25,150 nt of DNA from an uncultured Prevotella sp. (GTDB lineage Bacteria; Bacteroidota; Bacteroidia; Bacteroidales; Bacteroidaceae). The DNA lies in the NCBI GenBank assembly GCA_900548195.1, contig URJQ01000029.1, forward strand, positions 1 to 25,150. The letters run 5' to 3'. Below the pieces are notes generated by a model. It saw nothing but the letters and a program-made list of their open reading frames with translations. It was not told the origin of the DNA and did no database searches. The position numbers were made by a program, and so were the translations under genes. Shown one piece after another: positions 9,123 to 15,288 of the stretch. Within the stretch, counting starts at the first letter, position 1; every line of letters begins with the position of its first letter.

Positions 9123-9141
9123 CGAATGAAGAGCCTCGGTG

Positions 9142-9161
9142 TCAGCCGCGTTACCAGCTGA
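9142..9161. repeat. 20-nt palindromic dispersed element, copy 2
   Basis: TCAGCCG-CGTTAC-CAGCTGA, 6 of 7 arm pairs. The right arm GCTGACG (9157-9163) can pair instead with CGTCAGC (9184-9190), so two mutually exclusive hairpins are possible after the lipoprotein stop codon. Confidence 0.7.
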
Positions 9162-9195
9162 CGTTAGTTAGTTACCGCAACCGCGTCAGCGCGAT

Positions 9196-9230
9196 TTTTC
9201 ACTCTTCACTCTTCACTTTTCACTTTTCAC
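9196..9230. repeat. Five 7-bp tandem repeats (YTTTCAC-type)
   Basis: TTTTCAC, TCTTCAC, TCTTCAC, TTTTCAC, TTTTCAC in unbroken register, between two copies of the 20-nt palindromic element. Confidence 0.85.
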
Positions 9231-9250
9231 TAAAGAGTAGAGCCCCTGTG

Positions 9251-9270
9251 TCAGCCGCAGTACCGGCTGA
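9251..9270. repeat. 20-nt palindromic dispersed element, copy 3
   Basis: Perfect 7-bp arms TCAGCCG (9251-9257) and CGGCTGA (9264-9270) around CAGTAC. It lies 33 bases upstream of the DUF3108 start codon, so it would sit in that gene's leader if transcription starts upstream. Confidence 0.75.
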
Positions 9271-9302
9271 TTCTCACCAATAATTCAACAAGCATAAAGA
9301 AT

Positions 9303-10091
9303 ATGACAAAGAAGATCCTAACACTAATAGCAGCAGTAATTCTGCAGGCCCTCGTATTCAATACCAGCGCCTTGGCGCAGTGTGCCATCAAGAACACCGC
9401 CCTGAAGAAAAATGAAGTATTGGCATACAATCTATACTTCAACTGGCAGTTTATCTGGGTAAAGGCAGGCACAGCGTCCATGTCCACAGTAGCTACCGTG
9501 CATAAAGGCAAGCCAGCATTCCGCAGCAGCCTTATCACGCGCACCTCAGACAAGGTGGATAAGTTCTTCCGTATGCGAGACACACTGCTCGTATATGCCA
9601 CAAGCGACATCGTTCCGCTCTACTATCGCAAAGGAGCACACGAGGGAGACCGCTACTACGTCGATGAAGCATGGTACTCCTATCCTAACGGAAACTGCCG
9701 TGTCGCAATGCGCCACAGGCATAAGGACGGCTCAGTGACCAAGGAAACGAAGACCTATGACCACTGCGTCTATGATATGCTCAATATCTTCCTGCGTGCA
9801 AGAAACTTCGATTCAAAGGGCTGGAAGGTAGGTCACACCACGTATATGGACATCACTGGCGGTACGGAACTGACCAAAGCGAAGCTCGTCTATCAAGGTA
9901 AGGAGACGGTAAAAGCAGACAACAACAGGAAATACAAATGCCTCGTGCTCTCATACATAGAGAAAGAAGATGGTAAAGACAAAGAGATTGTCCGCTTCTT
10001 CGTCACAGATGACAAGCGTCATATTCCTATTCGCCTCGACCTTTTCCTCCGCTTCGGCTCTGCAAAGGCATTCCTCAGCGCTATGAAGTAA
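9303..10091 (+). CDS. Secreted DUF3108 domain protein
   Basis: 262 residues. Residues 1-26 are a Sec signal peptide (MTKKIL, hydrophobic core, cleavage after SALAQ-type motif). The mature part follows the DUF3108 (PF11306) pattern: NEVLAYNLYFNWQFIWVKAGTASM near the start, then alternating strands with SDKVDKFFRMRDTL and YDMLNIFLRARNFD, and KCLVLSYIEKEDGKDKEIVRFFVTDDKRHIPIRLDL toward the end. Family members are periplasmic beta-rich proteins found next to envelope genes; no enzymatic activity is known. It lies 180 bases after the lipoprotein on the same strand. No clear promoter is visible between them, so it may extend the GH3-lipoprotein transcript. The start at 9303 is the only ATG consistent with a signal peptide. 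Confidence 0.88.
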   Translation: MTKKILTLIAAVILQALVFNTSALAQCAIKNTALKKNEVLAYNLYFNWQFIWVKAGTASMSTVATVHKGKPAFRSSLITRTSDKVDKFFRMRDTLLVYATSDIVPLYYRKGAHEGDRYYVDEAWYSYPNGNCRVAMRHRHKDGSVTKETKTYDHCVYDMLNIFLRARNFDSKGWKVGHTTYMDITGGTELTKAKLVYQGKETVKADNNRKYKCLVLSYIEKEDGKDKEIVRFFVTDDKRHIPIRLDLFLRFGSAKAFLSAMK

Positions 10092-10102
10092 GTTCATAGG
10101 TG

Positions 10103-10168
10103 TAATGAAATAAATCATCATGCACCTTGAAATAAGCCCTTCCACGCCTTGAAATAAGCCCTTTTGCG
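10103..10168. repeat. 22-bp tandem repeat, about three units (array C)
   Basis: Units start at 10103, 10125 and 10147. The last two share CCTTGAAATAAGCCCTT exactly; the first is diverged but keeps TGAAATAA in register. The sequence is unrelated to arrays A and B, but the period is the same. Confidence 0.75.
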
Positions 10169-10180
10169 CCATAAGAATTA

Positions 10181-10212
10181 TTTGGAGTATTCAATTATTT
10201 GACGTATCTTTA
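10181..10212 (+). promoter_or_regulatory. Promoter of the AAA-ATPase/nuclease gene
   Basis: TTTG at 10181-10184, 20 bases, TATCTTTA at 10205-10212 (one mismatch to TAnnTTTG). A second TATCTTTA box is present at 10269-10276 without a good -33 partner. The leader would be about 75 bases. Confidence 0.65.
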
Positions 10213-10294
10213 TATAGATAGGCTACACCTCGGCAATTAAAGCAAGCTTTATTGCACTCGGTTTGCACTATCTTTACAAAAGAAAAAAGAGATT

Positions 10295-11869
10295 ATGGCA
10301 AACGATTATTGCAGATTATTACCCGTAGGCATCCAGTCTTTTGAGAAAATCAGAAAGGAAGGATACCTATATGTTGACAAGACAGATATCATCTGGCAAC
10401 TTGCCAACAGAAGCAACACGTATAATTACTTGAGTCGCCCACGTCGCTTTGGTAAGTCTGTGCTAATCGATACGCTTGAAGCTTACTTCCTGGGAAAGAA
10501 AGAACTCTTCGAAGGACTAAAGATAATGGACCTGGAGAGAGAATGGATAAAGCGACCTGTCATCAGACTGGATATGAGTCGTGGTGGGGCTAACGCCTCG
10601 GAAATTAAAGCTTATCTCAACAGAACTTTCGAAGAATACGAGCAAAAATACAGCATAAACATCACTGAAACAGACTCTCTTGCCAATCGCTTTGACCTGA
10701 TTATCAAATCTGCATACGAACAGACGGGGCAACAAGTAGCAATCCTAATAGATGAATACGACTCCCCACTCCAGCATTCTTGGAGAACTCCTGAGCATCA
10801 AGGATGTACAGATGTATATAGAAGTGTATTTGCCATTCTTAAAGCTGACGATAAATACGAAAAGTTTGTATTCATCACAGGCATCACAAAGTTTACGCAA
10901 ATATCCCTTTTCTCCGTACTCAACAATCTGAGTAACATCAGTTTCCTACCTGAATACGCAGCCATCTGTGGCATTACAGAGGAAGAAATAGATAATAATT
11001 TCAAGCCAGAGCTGGAGAAGATGGCAGAAGTGAACGGCTGGACTTTACAGCATACGCACGATAATCTAAAAGATTTCTACGATGGTTACCACTTCAGCCC
11101 TCGTAATATGGTGGACATCTATAATCCTTTCAGCCTCATAAATGCACTTGACACCCAGAATCTCAACAGCTATTGGGCTTCATCAGGCGCTACATCAATG
11201 TTGCCAACATTCGTTAAAGATGTAGAACTACGCTTACAAGATTTTGAGGACTGCATGATTCTCCGCAACACATTAGAGACCTCCGACGTGACAGGCGGAG
11301 GTTCAGAACTCTTCCTCTATCAGTCTGGCTATCTTACTATTAAGTCATGTCAGGGAAATATCTATCATTTAGGCTTTCCAAATGAGGAAGTAAAACAGGC
11401 TTTATATGAATGCGTTTTGCCTGCATTGACCTTGAGACAAGAGGCTGATACCCAATCACTACAGGCGCAAGTGTATCAATATCTCGAGTTTAAAGAATTA
11501 GGAAAGGCAATGAAAGCAATCAAGGCATTAGTAGCGGACGTGCCTTACAGCAATAAGAAATTAGCTTCTATGAATATGGAAGAGCGCTATCGCCTCATCA
11601 TTAGTACCATACTTAATTCTGTAGGGCTGAGAGTAGAGGTGGAACGCATGATTTCTACTGGCAGAATTGACCTTGTGGTCACAACATCTCATTACATTTA
11701 TGTAATAGAACTAAAATTGAGAAACAATGGTGGCAAGGCAGCAGCCATTCAGCAAATCATTGATTGTAAATACATGGAACCTTTTATGGCTGACAAGCGT
11801 GAGGTAGTAGGACTCGGCATAGAGCTTGACGAAACTGGTAAAGGATTGTTAGATTGGGCTCTTTGCTGA
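10295..11869 (+). CDS. AAA-ATPase-like protein with C-terminal PD-(D/E)XK nuclease domain (PF09820 + PF08011)
   Basis: 524 residues. The opening PVGIQSFEKIRKEGYLYVDKT is diagnostic of the AAA-ATPase_like family. The P-loop is RPRRFGKS (48-55), the Walker B is ILIDEYDSPL, and the sensor block is FITGITKFTQISLFSVLNNL. The C-terminal part has the PD-(D/E)XK nuclease signature of the DUF1703/PDDEXK_9 group: D459 in GRIDLVV, then E472-L-K474 in YVIELKL. All catalytic residues are present, so it is not obviously inactivated. These genes occur in many copies in Bacteroidales genomes; their role is not settled, and mobile-element or defence links have been suggested. Base composition is more A/T-rich than in the genes to its left, compatible with horizontal acquisition. 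It is transcribed toward the acyltransferase, with the inverted repeat between. Confidence 0.93.
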   Translation: MANDYCRLLPVGIQSFEKIRKEGYLYVDKTDIIWQLANRSNTYNYLSRPRRFGKSVLIDTLEAYFLGKKELFEGLKIMDLEREWIKRPVIRLDMSRGGANASEIKAYLNRTFEEYEQKYSINITETDSLANRFDLIIKSAYEQTGQQVAILIDEYDSPLQHSWRTPEHQGCTDVYRSVFAILKADDKYEKFVFITGITKFTQISLFSVLNNLSNISFLPEYAAICGITEEEIDNNFKPELEKMAEVNGWTLQHTHDNLKDFYDGYHFSPRNMVDIYNPFSLINALDTQNLNSYWASSGATSMLPTFVKDVELRLQDFEDCMILRNTLETSDVTGGGSELFLYQSGYLTIKSCQGNIYHLGFPNEEVKQALYECVLPALTLRQEADTQSLQAQVYQYLEFKELGKAMKAIKALVADVPYSNKKLASMNMEERYRLIISTILNSVGLRVEVERMISTGRIDLVVTTSHYIYVIELKLRNNGGKAAAIQQIIDCKYMEPFMADKREVVGLGIELDETGKGLLDWALC

Positions 11870-11947
11870 GTGAATGTCATGTTTTCATGCTTCGCTTTCA
11901 ATCACATCTGACGCCAAGAATAGGCTCAAAACCTTATTATCATAAGT

Positions 11948-12078
11948 AGGTAATCAAAATTATTTTTAATGAATAGATAATAATAATTGTTTTTCATTAT
12001 TATAAAAAATATTTCTGATCAGCTACTTAAAAAACAATTTTCGTTATCTATTCATTTTCAAAATAATTTCGATGACCT
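11948..12078. repeat. 131-base AT-rich inverted repeat with about 47-base arms (MITE-like or giant hairpin)
   Basis: The left arm 11948-11994 and the reverse complement of 12030-12078 align over their whole length: AGGT, ATC, AAATTATTTT, AATGAATAGATAA and AATTGTTTTT blocks are shared, with a few substitutions and one short gap. The centre is 35 bases. It sits between convergent genes. No transposase is nearby and no obvious target-site duplication was seen at the outer ends. Confidence 0.85.
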
Positions 12079-12110
12079 CCTCAATAACTAAAGGCTTCCG
12101 ACAATAATTG

Positions 12111-13133
12111 CTATCGCATTGTTCGATATTTTCCCATAAGTATAGGAATATACGAAGCACATAGGCGGATTACTGGAATGAATGCCAGCATTATGATGAC
12201 TGTGAAGAGCACATCTGCCACAGATAACGTCCTAAAGAAAAGTCGGAATAAAGTCACCAGATGAATATGAAAACCCAATATGATGGTAGTGCCGACGGAA
12301 ATATCTGTAACAGCCTTGCAGGTAAAGCGTTCAAGTACTTTGGAAATGAAATAAACAAAGCCCGACCCTCCTACTCCACCCAATAGGAATAGAAAGATAT
12401 TATCACCGTAACCGCACTCGTAAAGGTAAACATATTTATGGTCGTGACCGCAGATGAAAATGACGAAAAGGCACAGGAGCATCCATATAGCAGTGTATTT
12501 TCCAGGTTTGTAAGAGGCTAAACAATCATTCCATTTTCTAAAATAATGCCCTATTATGAAGAATGGGTACGCCACAAACGTATTAGGTATCGCCCAAGCT
12601 TTCTCAAATACATTCACTCCATGTATCACAATATCATGATTATTGATGATATAAGCGAAGAAAAGGAAGCACACTGTCCATATTATATGCAGATAAGTTT
12701 TGGTGGTAAATTGGAATATAACCTTGATAATCACAAGGGTATAGACAAACCAGAATGGTCCCAATGCACCTTGTCTGCCGATAATCATCTTGAAGAGGAA
12801 CAACAATGGGGTTTCCGGACCATTTCCCGTAGCTATGAATCCCATTACAGCCTTGATAAGATAGTTTATTGGACAAATAATCAATAAAGGAACAATGAGA
12901 TTGAAAAACAGTTTCTTCCAGAACACTTTGCGATCGGATTCCCGTCTGGAAAGGAAACCAGAGATAAGAAAGAACAGTGGAACGCTGAAGACATAGACAT
13001 AAATGTCATAGAGCGAAGAGAAATGTCCATAGACAATAAGCCCCATACCGATAGCCTTCATCCAGTCTATCCAATAGAGACGTGCAGGGGAAGAACCTCC
13101 AGTAGAGGAGGTCAGAGTGACGTTAGATGCCAT
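12111..13133 (-). CDS. Integral-membrane acyltransferase (acyltransferase family 3)
   Basis: 340 residues with about ten hydrophobic segments. The N-terminus RLYWIDWMKAIGMGLIVYGH carries the typical D-x-x-K/R...H pattern of acyltransferase-3 proteins (PF01757), whose His is thought to be catalytic. SVPLFFLISGFLSRR is the family's second signature. Such enzymes transfer acetyl or other acyl groups onto sugars of surface polysaccharides, peptidoglycan or small molecules at the inner membrane; the acceptor here cannot be told. The ATG at 13133 leaves 17 residues before the conserved region, and no better start is visible. The gene begins about 45 bases after the apparent end of the 6S-like RNA on the same strand; I see no separate promoter. 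It is solitary with respect to glycan genes, so it does not belong to a visible polysaccharide locus. Confidence 0.88.
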   Translation of the reverse strand: MASNVTLTSSTGGSSPARLYWIDWMKAIGMGLIVYGHFSSLYDIYVYVFSVPLFFLISGFLSRRESDRKVFWKKLFFNLIVPLLIICPINYLIKAVMGFIATGNGPETPLLFLFKMIIGRQGALGPFWFVYTLVIIKVIFQFTTKTYLHIIWTVCFLFFAYIINNHDIVIHGVNVFEKAWAIPNTFVAYPFFIIGHYFRKWNDCLASYKPGKYTAIWMLLCLFVIFICGHDHKYVYLYECGYGDNIFLFLLGGVGGSGFVYFISKVLERFTCKAVTDISVGTTIILGFHIHLVTLFRLFFRTLSVADVLFTVIIMLAFIPVIRLCASYIPILMGKYRTMR

Positions 13134-13179
13134 AATTCTGGTGTGTTACCGCATCAATCTATCACTTACGTCACAGCAT

Positions 13180-13395
13180 AAAAAAGGCATAGACCCTCTT
13201 ATGCGTTCGTCGAGGCTGCGTCGGAAATGAGACCTCTCCACCATTATAAGAGTAACCTATGCCTTATAAGGCAAAGGCAATGACTCTCATACAATGGCGG
13301 AAAGGCAAATCCCACGCAGGACTTGCCAACCACTATTTGTCAGTTCTTATCTCAATCTGATTAGTTTCCGACGCTATTCAGACGAACGCAAATAA
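13180..13395 (-). ncRNA. Structured small RNA, probable Bacteroidales 6S-like RNA
   Basis: The minus strand folds into a long rod. The closing stem pairs 13390-13381 with 13211-13202 (10 perfect pairs). A symmetric 6x6 internal loop follows, then a second perfect 10-bp stem (13374-13365 with 13227-13218). Beyond it is a large bubble whose 5' side carries its own 9-bp hairpin (13327-13319 with 13312-13304). Then comes an 11-pair apical stem (13300-13290 region with 13248-13238), continued after a 2-base bulge by AGAGT/ACTCT, and capped by a TGCCT/AGGCA hairpin (13273-13260). The end is marked by GCATA...TATGC and six T (13185-13180). Length near 200 nt, rod shape, central bubble and terminator fit 6S RNA, which binds the housekeeping RNA polymerase. 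No reading frame explains it. The 6S assignment is inference; the structure itself is clear. Confidence 0.6.
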
Positions 13396-13461
13396 TAGTC
13401 AATGCTTATATTTTAATATGTTAGTTTTCTTATTCTTTTGTCTTCAGTTATATTGTTCGGC

Positions 13462-13492
13462 AGTATTGACGTCTGTCTTATCCGTCAATACT
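13462..13492. promoter_or_regulatory. Perfect 10-bp inverted repeat upstream of the 6S-like RNA
   Basis: AGTATTGACG (13462-13471) and CGTCAATACT (13483-13492) around 11 bases. It lies about 70 bases upstream of the RNA on its strand. An alternative 6-bp pairing (CTGTCT with AGACAG) overlaps it. There is no T tract on either strand, so it is not an intrinsic terminator. Confidence 0.6.
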
Positions 13493-13541
13493 ACCAGACA
13501 GTGATACATTATATTATATGTTTTTATATCATGTTGAAATG

Positions 13542-13549
13542 CAAAGGTA
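13542..13549 (-). promoter_or_regulatory. Consensus -7 box (TACCTTTG), possible promoter for the structured RNA region
   Basis: Exact TAnnTTTG on the minus strand, but the base run 20 positions upstream reads GTGG rather than TTTG, so only half of the promoter is convincing. Transcription from here would cross the inverted repeat at 13462-13492 before the 6S-like RNA. Confidence 0.4.
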
Positions 13550-13649
13550 ACAATTTTTATTGAGAAACCCCACATTCTACATCATGAAAATGAATAGCAA
13601 CCGTAACTTTCAGCTTTTTTCCCATCCCTTTTGCTAAAGGAAAGGTAAG

Positions 13650-14861
13650 TTATCGCATACAAGCATCAGCCAATTGGCTCAGGGCTTGACGGAGTATGGC
13701 GCGCGGAGTGCCTACGTTGAGGCGCATGAAGCCACGGGAAGCGCAGTGCTCATTGTGTATAGGAGCGTTTGGATCACCTTTTGTATCAAAGATTTCACCG
13801 TCATTCAGGGCGAGGTGGGCTTTGTTGATAAAGAAATCAAGCAACGCATCATGGTCGAGACCGAGGCCACGGCAGTCGAGCCAAACGAGGAAAGATGCCT
13901 GCGGACGTATGACTTTTATGCCTGGAATATGCTGTGCGAAGTATTCTTCGGTGAAGAGGATATTCTCCTCTATATACTTGAGCATCTCCCTGCGCCACGG
14001 TTCTCCCTGCGAGAAAGCTGCGATAGTGGCTATAGGAGCGAAGATATTAGGCTCATTCAGTTCGTTGGCAGTAATCCAGGAATACAGTTTTTCCCTTATC
14101 TTTTCATTCGGCACGATGGCATAGGAACTGACTAAAGCCGCCACATTGAATGTCTTTGTAGGGGCTTGGAATGTGACGCTAATATTCTTTGCCTTGTCGG
14201 AAACAGATGCAAAAGGCACGTGCTTATGCCCGAAGAGGGCGAGGTCGGCGTGTATCTCGTCGCTGATTACTATGACATTATGCTCATAACAGATGTCGGC
14301 AAGGCGCTGAAGTGTCTCTTTGCTCCATGTTATTCCGGCAGGATTATGAGGATTACAGAGCACGAGCATCTTCGCTCCGTCTATTATAGAAAGGAGATTA
14401 TCGAAGTCCATCTCATAGAAATTGTCCCCGTCAGTCTCTATCAGTTGGTTTTTCACCGTGCATCTGCCATTTCCCTCGATAGTCATGCGGAAAGGATGAT
14501 AGACCGGTGTCTGTATGATAATCTTGTCGCCAGGCTCTGTAAGCGCATTGATGGCGAAGCCAAGACCGCGCACTACGCCAGGTATATACGTCATCCATTC
14601 CTCTTTGACGTCCCACTGATGATGGTCGGCAATCCATTTCTTTACCGTAGGCCAATACTCCTCAGGCTGCACTGTATATCCAAAGATAGGATGCTCCATG
14701 CGCTTTCGCATTGCATCAAGGATGAAATCAGGGGTCTCAAAGTCCATATCAGCCACCCAAAGTGGCAGGATGTCATCGCGTCCGTAACGCTCTTTGAGCA
14801 CTTCATGCTTGAAATCGCCGCTTCCTGAGCGGTCGATTATCTTGTCAAAATCATAATTCAT
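13650..14861 (-). CDS. MalY/PatB-family PLP-dependent aminotransferase / C-S lyase
   Basis: 403 residues of fold-type I aminotransferase. MNYDFDKIIDRSGSGDFKHE and LPLWVADMDFETPDFI at the start are the hallmark of the MalY/PatB (cystathionine beta-lyase) subgroup. Other blocks are NPHNPAGITWSKETL (170-184), VISDEIHADLALFGHKHVPF (198-217) and the PLP lysine K236 in APTKTFNVA. The C-terminal RLNVGTPRAILRQAL supplies the substrate-carboxylate arginine. Members cleave C-S bonds in cystathionine or cysteine conjugates, producing pyruvate, ammonia and a thiol, in the cytoplasm. Physiological substrate cannot be fixed from sequence. Upstream lie about 55 bases and then the 33-bp array; a weak -7 box (TATATTTA) occurs in between but has no good -33 partner. 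No partner gene for methionine synthesis is adjacent. Confidence 0.93.
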   Translation of the reverse strand: MNYDFDKIIDRSGSGDFKHEVLKERYGRDDILPLWVADMDFETPDFILDAMRKRMEHPIFGYTVQPEEYWPTVKKWIADHHQWDVKEEWMTYIPGVVRGLGFAINALTEPGDKIIIQTPVYHPFRMTIEGNGRCTVKNQLIETDGDNFYEMDFDNLLSIIDGAKMLVLCNPHNPAGITWSKETLQRLADICYEHNVIVISDEIHADLALFGHKHVPFASVSDKAKNISVTFQAPTKTFNVAALVSSYAIVPNEKIREKLYSWITANELNEPNIFAPIATIAAFSQGEPWRREMLKYIEENILFTEEYFAQHIPGIKVIRPQASFLVWLDCRGLGLDHDALLDFFINKAHLALNDGEIFDTKGDPNAPIHNEHCASRGFMRLNVGTPRAILRQALSQLADACMR

Positions 14862-14916
14862 AGTAGAGATTGCTTAATGTTTATAGAATAAATATATTGT
14901 ATAACAGCCTATTTCT

Positions 14917-15147
14917 TACACTTTTCGACACATGATTTTGCCGAATCCTTACACTTTTCGACACATGATTTTGCCGAATTCCTACACTTTTCGACACATG
15001 ATTTTGCCGAATTCTTACACTTTTCGACACATAATTTTGCCGAATCCTTACACTTTTCGACACATGATTTTGCCAAATTCCTACACGTTTCGACACATGA
15101 TTTTGCCGAATTCTTACACTTTTCGACACATGATTTTGCTAAAAGCA
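14917..15147. repeat. Seven 33-bp tandem repeats (minisatellite)
   Basis: Units start at 14917, 14950, 14983, 15016, 15049, 15082 and 15115, with no length variation and only a few substitutions; the unit begins TACACTTTTCGACACATGAT. The last unit decays after TTTTGC. Repeats directly abut, with no unique spacers. On the minus strand (sense for the flanking genes) every unit contains ATG TGT CGA AAR/AAC GTG TAR, that is a closed five-codon frame, while the other two frames remain open. Confidence 0.95.
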
Positions 15148-15157
15148 TACAAATAAA

Positions 15158-15248
15158 CCTGCCTGGAGGACGGCACCTTGCAAAGCCATTGTTGGGGCGA
15201 ACTATCATTCTCGCTTGCGCTTTATTAAGGTACTATCATCCAGACAGG
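15158..15248 (-). other. Nested-stem element in the 3' region of RNase R (candidate structured RNA or small mobile repeat)
   Basis: On the minus strand the outer arms pair over 10 positions (15248-15239 with 15167-15158, one G-U). An inner 7-bp stem follows (15233-15227 with 15179-15173, one G-U), then AAAGC/GCTTT (15223-15219 with 15186-15182) and GCGA/TCGC (15214-15211 with 15200-15197). In both stems the single non-Watson-Crick position is a G-U pair only in minus-strand RNA and a C/A mismatch on the plus strand, which favours function as minus-strand RNA. ATGATAGT occurs both in the apical loop and in the strand between the two outer stems. Confidence 0.55.
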
Positions 15249-15288
15249 CAGAAATTATGCAGCTATAATGCTGCTCCGACCGTCATAA

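Larger units (their letters stand above)
13134..13649. other. 516-base gene-free region with structured RNA and hairpin
   Basis: Contains the 6S-like RNA (13180-13395), a perfect 10-bp inverted repeat (13462-13492) and a consensus -7 box on the minus strand (13542-13549). The remainder, 13550-13649, is the 3' flank of the aminotransferase gene; no good terminator was found there. Confidence 0.75.
14862..15288. other. 427-base gene-free region between the aminotransferase and RNase R
   Basis: Filled almost completely by two structures: the 33-bp array (14917-15147) and the nested-stem element (15158-15248). Two minus-strand frames stay open through the array only because 33 is a multiple of three; I do not regard them as genes. 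Confidence 0.75.

Noticed and set aside
11948..12078. Complete insertion sequence
   Set aside because: There is no transposase or remnant of one between or near the arms; at most it is a non-autonomous element.
13462..13492. Intrinsic terminator for the aminotransferase gene
   Set aside because: The stem is perfect but no T run follows on either strand, and it lies about 160 bases after the stop codon.
14917..15147. CRISPR array
   Set aside because: The 33-bp units abut each other and are alike along their whole length. There are no unique spacers and no cas genes in the window.
14881..15208. Open frames of 82, 99 and 74 residues through the 33-bp array
   Set aside because: They stay open only because 33 is divisible by three and the unit lacks stops in those frames. 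Starts have no support and the products are pure 11-residue repeats with no signal or family likeness.
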